Positions 1 through 5,340 of a stretch of DNA of 5,408 nt are shown here, in pieces. Position 1 is the first letter of the stretch. The number at the start of each line of letters is the position of its first letter. The notes under the pieces were generated by a model, which was not told the DNA's origin, did no database searches, and was given only the letters and a program-made list of their open reading frames with translations. The DNA comes from DATDCV01 sp036524155. Lineage in GTDB: Bacteria > Verrucomicrobiota > Verrucomicrobiia > Limisphaerales > UBA8199. The stretch is from NCBI GenBank assembly GCA_036524155.1, contig DATDCV010000171.1, forward strand, positions 1-5,408, given 5' to 3'. The position numbers and the translations under genes are program-made.

Positions 1-130
1 AACCAACAACCAACCCAGCTCGAAGATGGAAGACGCATCCAAACCGCCGAAGGCTGACCCGGCCTCAGGGCAAAGCGGAACCGGCAGGTTAACCGAGCGC
101 ATTAAGCCGACTGCAAGTCGGCGCTCCGGG
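1..130 (+). repeat. Long direct repeat, left copy (~130 bp)
   Basis: This segment matches 905-1034 at a constant offset of 904 bases. It begins with an AACC/AAC-rich tract, has a central block that is identical from about 28 to 73, and ends in the REP palindrome. By eye there are seven substitutions up to base 128 (at 23, 25, 27, 74, 78, 85 and 89). The transposase start codon ATG at 26-28 lies inside this copy. The repeat may extend further left than the window. Confidence 0.9.
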
Positions 131-826
131 CGCTCCGGACGCGCCAGCCGGCCACCGTACAAGCCCGGTCTGCACGAACTCGTAGAGGGGAAGCAGGCCT
201 GGGCCGAACCGCTGGACCGAGAGGCCAAGGCACGAGGATTCATCGGGTGGCATCAGCGTGGTTATCTGCCCCACCGCGACGCACCAGGCCTGATTCAGTT
301 TGTGACCTTTCGTCTGGCGGACGCGCTTCCAGCCGCTCGGCGTGGGGAGTGGGAGACGCTGCTGCGTATCGAAGACGACCGGCAGCGGCGGACGCGGCTG
401 GAGGAGTATCTTGATCGGAGCTTTGGCGAGTGCTGGTTGCGCCAGCCGGCGCTTGCGCAACTGGCTCAGGATGCTTTGAGACATTTCGACGGTCGGCGCT
501 ACCAATTGCTGGCCTGGGTCATCATGCCGAACCACGTCCATGTGCTGGTCAAGATCCGGCAAACGCCGCTGGCGCGGGTAGTTCAGAGCTGGAAGCGTTT
601 TATCGCCCGCGAGGCGAACAAACTGCTGGGACGCGACGGCGCTTTCTGGGAACGCGAGTACTGGGACACTTATATGCGAGACGAGGAGCAGGCAAGCAAG
701 GCCCGGCGCTATACGGAGCAGAATCCGGTGAAGGCGGCGCTGGTGGGGGAAGCGACCGCCTGGCTGTGGAGCAGCGCGCGATTTCGTGACCAGTACGGGC
801 GGCTGGGACCCGCACCCGCGCATTAA
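26..826 (+). CDS. REP-associated tyrosine transposase (Y1/IS200-like HUH nuclease, RAYT)
   Basis: Predicted single-strand DNA nuclease/transposase of the Y1_Tnp (IS200-like) superfamily, RAYT branch; such enzymes nick REP hairpins through a covalent phosphotyrosine. The 266-aa product has the HUH metal-binding motif in MPNHVHVLV (H170 and H172) and the likely catalytic tyrosine Y229 in RRYTEQNPVKAA, the usual Y..NP context. The recognisable domain starts near residue 71 with GFIGWHQRGYLPH and runs to about residue 255. Residues 1-70 are a low-complexity extension, of which about the first 35 are translated repeat and REP sequence. ATG 26 is the only ATG upstream of the domain, but it has no clear ribosome binding site and is ACG in the other repeat copy, so the true start may be a later non-ATG codon. 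The TAA stop (824-826) lies in a REP palindrome. The reading frame is intact. The family call is firm; the start is weak. Confidence 0.88.
   Translation: MEDASKPPKADPASGQSGTGRLTERIKPTASRRSGRSGRASRPPYKPGLHELVEGKQAWAEPLDREAKARGFIGWHQRGYLPHRDAPGLIQFVTFRLADALPAARRGEWETLLRIEDDRQRRTRLEEYLDRSFGECWLRQPALAQLAQDALRHFDGRRYQLLAWVIMPNHVHVLVKIRQTPLARVVQSWKRFIAREANKLLGRDGAFWEREYWDTYMRDEEQASKARRYTEQNPVKAALVGEATAWLWSSARFRDQYGRLGPAPAH
97..128 (+). repeat. REP-like palindrome, copy 1 (direct)
   Basis: The core is a perfect 7-bp stem, GCCGACT / AGTCGGC, around a GCA loop, followed by GCGCTCCG. It lies inside the transposase open frame and would be translated as IKPTASRRS. It is the 3' end of the left long direct repeat. 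Its 3' end runs into a 9-bp tandem duplication. Confidence 0.88.
121..138 (+). repeat. 9-bp tandem duplication GCGCTCCGG x2
   Basis: GCGCTCCGG at 121-129 is repeated exactly at 130-138. It duplicates the tail of REP copy 1 and keeps the transposase frame open (Ser-Gly-Arg twice). The tail of REP copy 4 lacks the duplication, so it probably arose locally by slippage. Confidence 0.75.
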
Positions 827-849
827 GCCGACTGCAAGTCGGCGCTCCG
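818..849 (+). repeat. REP-like palindrome, copy 2 (direct), contains the transposase stop codon
   Basis: This copy is identical over 32 bases to copies 1 and 4, with the 7-bp GCCGACT / AGTCGGC stem and GCA loop. The TAA at 824-826 that ends the transposase is part of the palindrome's conserved left flank (ATTAAGCC). It forms a pair with the inverted copy 25 bases downstream, a BIME-like arrangement. Confidence 0.9.
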
Positions 850-874
850 ACGCTACCGGCGTGTCCGCAACAAT

Positions 875-903
875 CGGAACGCCGACTTGTAGTCGGCTTA
901 GCC
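875..903 (-). repeat. REP-like palindrome, copy 3 (inverted)
   Basis: Read on the minus strand this matches the other copies, with TAAGCCGACT, an ACA loop in place of GCA, and AGTCGGCG followed by TTCCG. The 7-bp stem is perfectly kept while the loop and flank vary, which suggests selection on the stem. Together with copy 2 it makes an inverted pair separated by 850-874. Confidence 0.85.
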
Positions 904-904
904 C

Positions 905-1034
905 AACCAACAACCAACCCAGCTCGGATACGGAAGACGCATCCAAACCGCCGAAGGCTGACCCGGCCTCAGGGCAATGCGAAACCGGAAGGCTAACCGA
1001 GCGCATTAAGCCGACTGCAAGTCGGCGCTCCGGC
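905..1034 (+). repeat. Long direct repeat, right copy (~130 bp)
   Basis: This is the second copy of the 1-130 repeat, about 95% identical over the aligned length. The base that makes an ATG in the left copy (T27) is C931 here, so this copy has no start codon, and no transposase domain follows it. It may be a remnant of a second unit or a duplicated leader. It ends in REP copy 4. Confidence 0.9.
1001..1032 (+). repeat. REP-like palindrome, copy 4 (direct), downstream of the DUF3106 gene
   Basis: This has the same 32-base palindrome as copies 1 and 2. It lies 26 bases beyond the stop codon of the minus-strand DUF3106 gene. Read in that gene's direction, the GC-rich hairpin is followed by TTAAT, so it could act as a weak terminator or as an mRNA 3' stabiliser for the sigma operon. 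The short T-run makes a strong intrinsic terminator doubtful. Confidence 0.85.
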
Positions 1035-1058
1035 GGCGACGGCTTGTCCAGGTGGCGG

Positions 1059-2066
1059 TCAATGGTTGGTGGCGACCGGCGCGGGTGCGCGGGCCTGGGA
1101 GGGAAGAGGGGGCATCGACGGGCGGGGGCGTGCCCCCGGTGGCAGAGGCGGCTGGATGCTCGCGCTGATGACCAGGTCGCGCCAGGCTTTGCGCGCTGTC
1201 GGCGTCAGCATCTGCCAGCGCTCCACGTTACCGAGAAACTCCTTGAACTCCGTCGGCGTCAAGCGGCAGAACTTGTCCAAACCGCCCAGGATTCGCGCCC
1301 GGCTTTTGGGATTCAGCTCGGAATAAACGCGGACCGTCCTGGCGATCTGCGTGCGCTCGGCCTGGGAAAGTGTCCTGAGCGTTTTCTGTTCCTCGGGTGG
1401 AGTGAGGTTGAAGAACTCCTGGAAGCGGGCGGTGATTTCCTGCCGCTGGTCTTCGGTCAGACGGCGCCATTTATCGAGCCCTTGCTTGAGCGCCTCGCGC
1501 TGGGCCGGCGTCAGTTGGCCGAGCGCCTCGGCCTGGATGCGGGGGTTGATCGAGGCGTAGGCAGTCAAGTGCCTGACCGCCGTCTGATTGTCCAGGAGCC
1601 GATTCTGCTCGTCGGCAGGCAGCTCGTCCCAACGCTGCAGACGGACGGCGACCATCGGCGCGATCTCGGGCGGGAGCAGGGCGATCTGCGCGGGCCGATT
1701 GGTCGAAGGCAAACCCATGAGCGGCAGGAGGTAATACTGCAGCTCGGTGACGCGCAGCCGCAGCTCGCGTTCATCGGGGCTTAGTTTTTCGTATTCTTTG
1801 ATTTTCGCTGCGATCGCCGCGCGTTTTTCCGGGCTGTAGGTGGCCTCGAACCGGGCGCGTTCCGCCTCGCTCATTTCCAGCAACTGCCGGAAGAGGGCCA
1901 CCGGATTCTTGTTAAGCGGGAGCAAGGGTGAAAGCCGCGCAAGATCCGCGGGCGACGCGTTGGAGTGGGCTGGTTTGATGGCGTCCTGGGCCGACGAAAG
2001 CCCGGTCACCAGCCGCAACCCAACCAGCGCGGCGAGCCAAAAGACCAGGTGGCGGGTGCAGGTCAT
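1059..2066 (-). CDS. DUF3106 family secreted protein
   Basis: This 335-aa protein matches DUF3106, a family of exported proteins of unknown function. An N-terminal signal sequence (hydrophobic about residues 7-23, likely cleavage after SSA near residue 26) points to the periplasm or envelope. The body consists of repeated amphipathic helical units with W/F..L(T/S)P..R/E patterns, such as LQRWDELPADEQNRLL, LDKWRRLTEDQRQEI and VERWQMLTPTARKAW. The last ~30 residues are proline-rich. Its ATG overlaps the stop of the upstream anti-sigma-like gene by four bases (ATGA, 2063-2066), which suggests translational coupling as the last gene of a sigma operon. From memory, DUF3106 genes also follow an ECF sigma gene and a small membrane protein gene in Betaproteobacteria. 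A role as sensor or effector of the sigma system is inference. Confidence 0.85.
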   Translation of the reverse strand: MTCTRHLVFWLAALVGLRLVTGLSSAQDAIKPAHSNASPADLARLSPLLPLNKNPVALFRQLLEMSEAERARFEATYSPEKRAAIAAKIKEYEKLSPDERELRLRVTELQYYLLPLMGLPSTNRPAQIALLPPEIAPMVAVRLQRWDELPADEQNRLLDNQTAVRHLTAYASINPRIQAEALGQLTPAQREALKQGLDKWRRLTEDQRQEITARFQEFFNLTPPEEQKTLRTLSQAERTQIARTVRVYSELNPKSRARILGGLDKFCRLTPTEFKEFLGNVERWQMLTPTARKAWRDLVISASIQPPLPPGARPRPSMPPLPSQARAPAPVATNH

Positions 2067-2566
2067 TGCAGCAGGCTGAGCAGTTCCTGGTCGGCGGCAG
2101 GGGCCTGGCCCATCGCCTGGATCGCGTCAAAGTCCTCCAGGATCTCCGGGCTCGCCATCGCCGGCAGCTCCGAAACCGTCAGCAGGCTCTGCGCCCTCGC
2201 CTTGCGTTTCTCGATCACATCATGGTGATACGCGATTGACCCGACTCCGACGACGAGGACCACAAAAGCCGTCCGGGGCAACCAGCGCAATGGCCGATTC
2301 AGCCAACTCCAGCCAAAATGGCGGGTTTTGGCGGGAGTCCGGGTCTCGCGTTCGACCGCGTCCAAAACCCGCGCGGTGAAATTACTTGGCACCGGCGCCG
2401 CCGGCAGCCGGTTCAGCGCCCCGTTCAAGGCAGCTTCGGCCGCCCAATCCGCCCGGGCGTCAGCGTGCGCTGCCAGCAACGACTGCAGTTGCGCTTCCTC
2501 GGCCGGCGTTAGCTTTCGGCGCCAGCTCGCTTCCCGGAGTCGCTCCAGAACAGGGTCGGTCTTCAT
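2063..2566 (-). CDS. Small single-TM protein, probable anti-sigma factor
   Basis: The 167-aa product has a soluble N-terminal half (residues 1-95) with charged helices (ERLREASWRRKLTPAEEAQL). One hydrophobic segment follows at about residues 99-113 (TAFVVLVVGVGSIAY). After it comes a ~50-residue C-terminal part that is acidic near its end. A cytoplasmic N-domain, one membrane span and a periplasmic tail match the usual anti-sigma layout, and the gene lies 34 nt downstream of an ECF sigma gene. The HxxxCxxC motif of zinc-type anti-sigma factors is absent and there are no cysteines, so any binding would be of the non-zinc kind. The ATG at 2564-2566 has only a weak upstream GAGA-like element. 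Its stop overlaps the DUF3106 start. The layout is seen directly; the anti-sigma role is inferred from layout and context. The DUF3619 family is a possible relative. Confidence 0.72.
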   Translation of the reverse strand: MKTDPVLERLREASWRRKLTPAEEAQLQSLLAAHADARADWAAEAALNGALNRLPAAPVPSNFTARVLDAVERETRTPAKTRHFGWSWLNRPLRWLPRTAFVVLVVGVGSIAYHHDVIEKRKARAQSLLTVSELPAMASPEILEDFDAIQAMGQAPAADQELLSLLQ

Positions 2567-2600
2567 AGATCTGTCTCAATAATGTTAAACCGTGCTTTGG

Positions 2601-3221
2601 CTAAAGTTGCGTTGATTCCGGTCCTGACCAGGCGCCGGCGCTCAGATAGCGTTTAATCCTTATCTTGAGTGTTTCCCGGCCCCGGTGAATGAGCGACTTG
2701 GTCGCCGAAAGCGAGCACCCGAGCACGCGCGCAATGTCTTCATAGCTCAGTTCTTCCTGGCGGCAGAGCAGGATTGCCAGGCGTTGGTTTTCCGGCAAGT
2801 CGGCCAAGGCCTCCTCGATTTTCTGCTCGAGCTCGCCCTGGAGCAGCGACTCGGGAGGGGAACGCGTCTTTCTATCCTCGACCTGGTAGAGGGGCTGGTC
2901 TTCGCTCTCCGGGTGTGTCGCATCCAGCGACGCGGCCGGGTGCCGGGTCCGCCTGCGGATTTCATTCAGGCTGAGGTTCCGGGTAATGGTAAACAGCCAG
3001 GTCGAGAACTTCGACGACACCTCGTAGCGATGAGCCGATTTGTACACCTGCACGAAAACATTCTGGGCGAGGTCTTCCGCCTCGGTCAGATCATGCAACA
3101 TCCGGAAAGCCAGGTTGAGCACCGGCTGCTTGTACTTGTCCACCAGGCCGGTGAAAGCCACGGTGTCGCCCTGTTTGACGCGCAGCATCAGGGCGGCATC
3201 GGGATCCAAGTCGGCGGACAT
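2601..3221 (-). CDS. ECF-type RNA polymerase sigma-70 factor (RpoE-like)
   Basis: This 206-aa group 4 sigma factor directs RNA polymerase to a dedicated promoter set. Region 2 spans about residues 22-92, with the core-binding/-10 helix pattern DLTEAEDLAQNVFVQVYK and then KFSTWLFTITRNLSLNEIRRR. Region 4 spans about 142-190, with LPENQRLAILLCRQEELSYE and the helix-turn-helix VLGCSLSATKSLIHRGRETL that reads the -35 element. A ~50-residue linker separates the two, and no sigma region 1.1 or 3 is present. The length is typical for the class. The ATG at 3219-3221 is followed by a normal ECF N-terminus but has no strong Shine-Dalgarno sequence. It is the first gene of the sigma/anti-sigma/DUF3106 set and 86 nt downstream of the NamZ-like gene. 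Such factors often autoregulate; no matching promoter could be assigned. Confidence 0.93.
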   Translation of the reverse strand: MSADLDPDAALMLRVKQGDTVAFTGLVDKYKQPVLNLAFRMLHDLTEAEDLAQNVFVQVYKSAHRYEVSSKFSTWLFTITRNLSLNEIRRRTRHPAASLDATHPESEDQPLYQVEDRKTRSPPESLLQGELEQKIEEALADLPENQRLAILLCRQEELSYEDIARVLGCSLSATKSLIHRGRETLKIRIKRYLSAGAWSGPESTQL

Positions 3222-3272
3222 GAGTCCAAGGTACCAAACACCGCGCAGTGGACAAGGTTGCGCAGGAGGCAG

Positions 3273-3284
3273 ACGTTCAAACGT
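3273..3284. promoter_or_regulatory. 12-bp palindrome upstream of the sigma gene (possible operator)
   Basis: ACGTT-CA-AACGT is an inverted repeat with 5-bp arms and a 2-bp centre, in the 86-nt gap between the NamZ-like stop and the sigma ATG. On the minus strand it contains TTTGAAC, about 50 nt before the start codon, a plausible place for a -35 element or an operator. Short palindromes also occur by chance, so this is only a candidate. Confidence 0.25.
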
Positions 3285-3307
3285 TGACGCGGTCAGCGCC
3301 GCCTCGC

Positions 3308-4537
3308 TCAGTAAAGCAAATACGGCCTCCGTTTCACCCGGAACGCTTCCTCGGCGGCATGCCAGGAGGCGACGATTTCAGCGGCCGGCCGTCCGGCCTG
3401 GAGGGCCTCGCGCGTTTCATCGGTGCCGTTGACCTTGTCAAACATCCCGAAGCTTTTACCGGCCTTAACCGCTTCCGCAAACAAATCGAGTCCGGCTGAA
3501 GTCTTCAGCGCTTCGAGCGCATAGAAATTGATGGCGGTGAGGGGCGCGCGGCCGGGCTCCGTGAAAAAGAGCTGCACGCCGCCAATCGTCTGATCCTTGA
3601 ACGCGAAATAGTACGGCTTGTAAGTGATGGGTTGGAATTTGACGCCGGGCAGTTTGAAGCCGTTCAGGGTGTCGGCCAGTTGGTGGGGGTCCAGCCCGGG
3701 CGCGGCGATGCATTGAAAGGGCAGCGTGTAACCTATGCCGGTGCTGACTTCGCCAATCTCGCCCAGCATGCCGGTGGCGACTTGGAACAAGGGCGACTCC
3801 CCATGCGGCACATGTGGCGAGGTGGGGACCCACGGGAGACCGGTGTCACGCCACACCATTGAGCGCTTCCAACCTTTCAGCGGGACCACCGTCAGCTTGC
3901 AGCGTGCTTTCACCCAGCCTTCGCCGTTGATCATCCGGGCCAGCTCACCGCAGGTCAGCCCGTAAACGTAAGGCACGTCCCACCGGCTGACAAACGACCG
4001 GAACCGCTCCTCGACCAGCGGGCCTTCGATGCGCTCGCCCCCGAGCGGATTGGGGCGATCCAGCACGACAAATTCGATCCCCGCTTCGCCGCAGGCTTCC
4101 ATGGCGACGCCCATGGTGCTGATGAACGTATAGGACCGGCACCCCGTGTCCTGCAGGTCATAGACGAGCGCGTCCAGGCCCTTCAGCATCCCGGGCGTGG
4201 GCTTGAGCGTCGCGCCGTAAAGCGAGTGCACGGGCAGCCCCGTACGCGGGTCGGTTCGGCTTTGGACCTTGTCGCCCGCAGGCACATCGCCGTAAATGCC
4301 GTGCTCGGGCCCAAACAGCGCGACCAGCGTGACGCCGGGCGCGGAACGAAGGACCGCGATTGTGGATTCAAGGTTCCGGTTAACGCCGGAGGGATTAGTG
4401 ATAAGGCCTACCCGCTTGTGGTTGAGCACGCTGAAACCCCGCGCGGCCAGCACCTCGTTGCCGAGCCGGACCTCGGTCGCCGGCAATGAAAACGAGCACA
4501 GGACCAGGATAATTACACTGCGCAGCAGCAATTTCAC
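3308..4537 (-). CDS. namZ: Exo-beta-N-acetylmuramidase NamZ-like (GH171, DUF1343)
   Basis: Predicted secreted glycosidase that releases MurNAc from the non-reducing end of peptidoglycan fragments, as shown for the founding NamZ enzymes of Bacillus subtilis (YbbC) and Tannerella. The 409-aa protein carries the family signatures in order: LITNPSGVN (about 45-53), FGPEHGIYG (75-83, with E78 and H79 in the conserved GPEHG motif of the presumed active site), DPRTGLPVHSLYG (96-108), YDLQDTGCRSYTFISTM (126-142) and VLDRPNPLGG (158-167). The N-terminus is a Sec signal peptide (hydrophobic about 3-18, cleavage probably near PAT at 19-21). C14 does not fit a lipobox, so an outer-membrane lipoprotein is unlikely. 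The start is GTG at 4535-4537, supported by a well-placed AAGGTG. Length and C-terminus look complete. The gene precedes the sigma operon on the same strand; a link between muropeptide recycling and that sigma factor is inference. Confidence 0.9.
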   Translation of the reverse strand: MKLLLRSVIILVLCSFSLPATEVRLGNEVLAARGFSVLNHKRVGLITNPSGVNRNLESTIAVLRSAPGVTLVALFGPEHGIYGDVPAGDKVQSRTDPRTGLPVHSLYGATLKPTPGMLKGLDALVYDLQDTGCRSYTFISTMGVAMEACGEAGIEFVVLDRPNPLGGERIEGPLVEERFRSFVSRWDVPYVYGLTCGELARMINGEGWVKARCKLTVVPLKGWKRSMVWRDTGLPWVPTSPHVPHGESPLFQVATGMLGEIGEVSTGIGYTLPFQCIAAPGLDPHQLADTLNGFKLPGVKFQPITYKPYYFAFKDQTIGGVQLFFTEPGRAPLTAINFYALEALKTSAGLDLFAEAVKAGKSFGMFDKVNGTDETREALQAGRPAAEIVASWHAAEEAFRVKRRPYLLY

Positions 4538-4542
4538 TGCGG

Positions 4543-4548
4543 CACCTT
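4543..4548 (-). promoter_or_regulatory. Ribosome binding site of the NamZ-like gene
   Basis: On the minus strand AAGGTG stands five bases before the GTG at 4535-4537. It is the clearest Shine-Dalgarno sequence in the window and supports the non-ATG start. No ATG lies upstream in that frame close enough to compete. Confidence 0.6.
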
Positions 4549-4553
4549 ACAAG

Positions 4554-4685
4554 TTCGGTGTTTGCAGAAGAAGGCAGAAAGAAAACGGCAGAAATATGGG
4601 GGCAGAAATATGTAACAGAAAAGGGTTTCGTTCTTCGGTGTCTGCCGCCATCCTCCTGCACTGCCGCTATGCCCATTACCTGCCG
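4554..4685 (+). repeat. Divergent leader with phased short repeats (GGCAGAAA and CTGCCG series)
   Basis: A purine-rich series has CAGAA cores with GGCAGAAA at 4573, 4587 and 4601, a degenerate GCAGAAG at 4564 and AACAGAAA at 4614. The spacing is about 14 nt. It is followed by a pyrimidine-rich series with CTGCCG at 4642, 4661 and 4680, exactly 19 nt apart. CTGCCG is the reverse complement of CGGCAG at 4586-4591, so the two halves could pair. TTCGGTGTTTGC at 4554 recurs as TTCGGTGTCTGC at 4634. The stretch separates the divergent NamZ-like and GxxExxY genes and could hold promoters, protein-binding sites or a structured leader RNA. It could also be the edge of an inserted element. No function is assigned. 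Confidence 0.6.
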
Positions 4686-4725
4686 TATCTCCCCGCGCCC
4701 GACAACCCAGAAAGAATTCGCAAAG

Positions 4726-5340
4726 ATGGATTATGAGGTCATGCGCTGCGCCTTTGAATCGCAGAACGAGTTGGGGCGACTTTGCGACGAGATCATTTAC
4801 CGCAATGATCTTGCAGCCCGACTCCAAGCCGCGGGTTTGATTCCAGTGCACAAGGAAGTGCCGATAACGGTGAAGCATCGCGATTTTGCCAAAACATACA
4901 GGATGGACCTGGTTGTCGGGAATACGGGTGTTTATGAGCTCAAGACGGAGGCTCGTCTGGCCGTTGATCACGAGGCGCAATTGCTAAACTACCTGTTTCT
5001 GTGCGGCGCGAGTCATGGCAAGCTGGTCAACTTCCGTCCGCCACAGGTCGAATCGAGATTCGTAAATTCAATGCTCAACCCGGGCCGACGCAAACAGTTC
5101 GACGTGGACACGCGCCGGTGGCGTGACCTGGACGGCGGCAGCCTTATCTTGCGCATCTCTCTACTGGAAATGCTGCAGGACTGGGGCAATTCTCTCGAGC
5201 TGTCACTTTACACCGAAGCAGTCATTCACTTCCTCGGCGGGGAAGCGAAAGTGGCGAAGGTGATGGAACTAAGGCGGGCAGAACCTCGCTGGGGAATCAG
5301 CGCTTCCACCTCGTGGGTACGGACACCGCATTTCGCCTGA
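4726..5340 (+). CDS. GxxExxY protein (PD-(D/E)XK nuclease-like), apparently frameshifted
   Basis: Matches the long form of the GxxExxY family, whose cellular role is not established. Numbered from ATG 4726, residues 16-25 are LGRLCDEIIY (G17, E22, Y25; one variant of the naming motif). Y58RMDLVV, VYELK (E71 and K73, with D61 before them) and QLLNY (Q85, Y89) match the D...ExK core and QxxxY motif of RecB-like PD-(D/E)XK nucleases. HGKLVNFR and RFVNSML follow. The open frame reaches upstream to a GTG at 4558, but those 56 codons are repeat-derived and of odd composition, so ATG 4726 is preferred, although its ribosome site is weak. The last ~20 residues (EPRWGISASTSWVRTPHFA) do not resemble the family. 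The expected continuation, LGNQRFHLVG, is in another frame from about 5277. A one-base deletion, real or from sequencing, is the simplest explanation. Confidence 0.78.
   Translation: MDYEVMRCAFESQNELGRLCDEIIYRNDLAARLQAAGLIPVHKEVPITVKHRDFAKTYRMDLVVGNTGVYELKTEARLAVDHEAQLLNYLFLCGASHGKLVNFRPPQVESRFVNSMLNPGRRKQFDVDTRRWRDLDGGSLILRISLLEMLQDWGNSLELSLYTEAVIHFLGGEAKVAKVMELRRAEPRWGISASTSWVRTPHFA

Larger units (their letters stand above)
1..1034 (+). mobile_element. REP/RAYT unit: Y1 transposase flanked by ~130-bp direct repeats and REP palindromes
   Basis: A tyrosine HUH transposase gene is enclosed by two ~130-bp direct repeats (1-130 and 905-1034) and is associated with four REP-like palindromes (97-128, 818-849, 875-903 inverted, 1001-1032). 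RAYTs are known to sit beside REP/BIME sequences that they recognise and probably spread, so gene plus repeats is read as one unit. The left edge is uncertain: the right repeat is preceded by an inverted REP, and the matching position on the left lies outside the window. No target-site duplication can be judged. Whether the unit as a whole moves, or only the short palindromes spread, cannot be told from this sequence. Confidence 0.55.

Noticed and set aside
89..1006. A 305-codon open frame on the minus strand opposite the transposase
   Set aside because: It is antisense to a clear HUH transposase, begins and ends in repeat sequence, and its protein matches no family I recognise. High GC makes long antisense frames common.
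97..1032. A CRISPR array made from the recurring 32-base palindromes
   Set aside because: There are only four copies, one is inverted, spacing is irregular (25 to ~690 bases) and no cas genes are present. REP elements linked to the transposase explain them.
786..1784. A 332-codon open frame on the plus strand from the REP cluster into the DUF3106 gene
   Set aside because: Its first ~80 residues are translated REP and long-repeat sequence (IKPTASRRS twice) and the rest is antisense to DUF3106.
2685..3287. A 200-codon plus-strand frame opposite the sigma factor gene
   Set aside because: It is a shadow of a well-supported ECF sigma gene, with no family features of its own.
4490..4537. A lipoprotein signal at C14 of the NamZ-like protein
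   Set aside because: The residues before the cysteine (LVL) lack the small residue required at -1 of a lipobox, so an ordinary Sec signal peptide is preferred.
4558..4725. A 56-residue N-terminal extension of the GxxExxY protein from GTG 4558
   Set aside because: It translates the short-repeat leader, lacks family similarity, and the family domain starts just after ATG 4726.
4534..4980. A minus-strand frame with a hydrophobic, Phe/Cys-rich end (YIFLPPYFCRFLSAFFC)
   Set aside because: The hydrophobic end is the complement of the GGCAGAAA array and the rest is antisense to the GxxExxY gene; it looks like a repeat-derived spurious frame.
5265..5290. Programmed -1 ribosomal frameshifting in the GxxExxY gene
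   Set aside because: No X_XXY_YYZ slippery heptamer is visible near the junction, so mutation or sequence error is the simpler reading.
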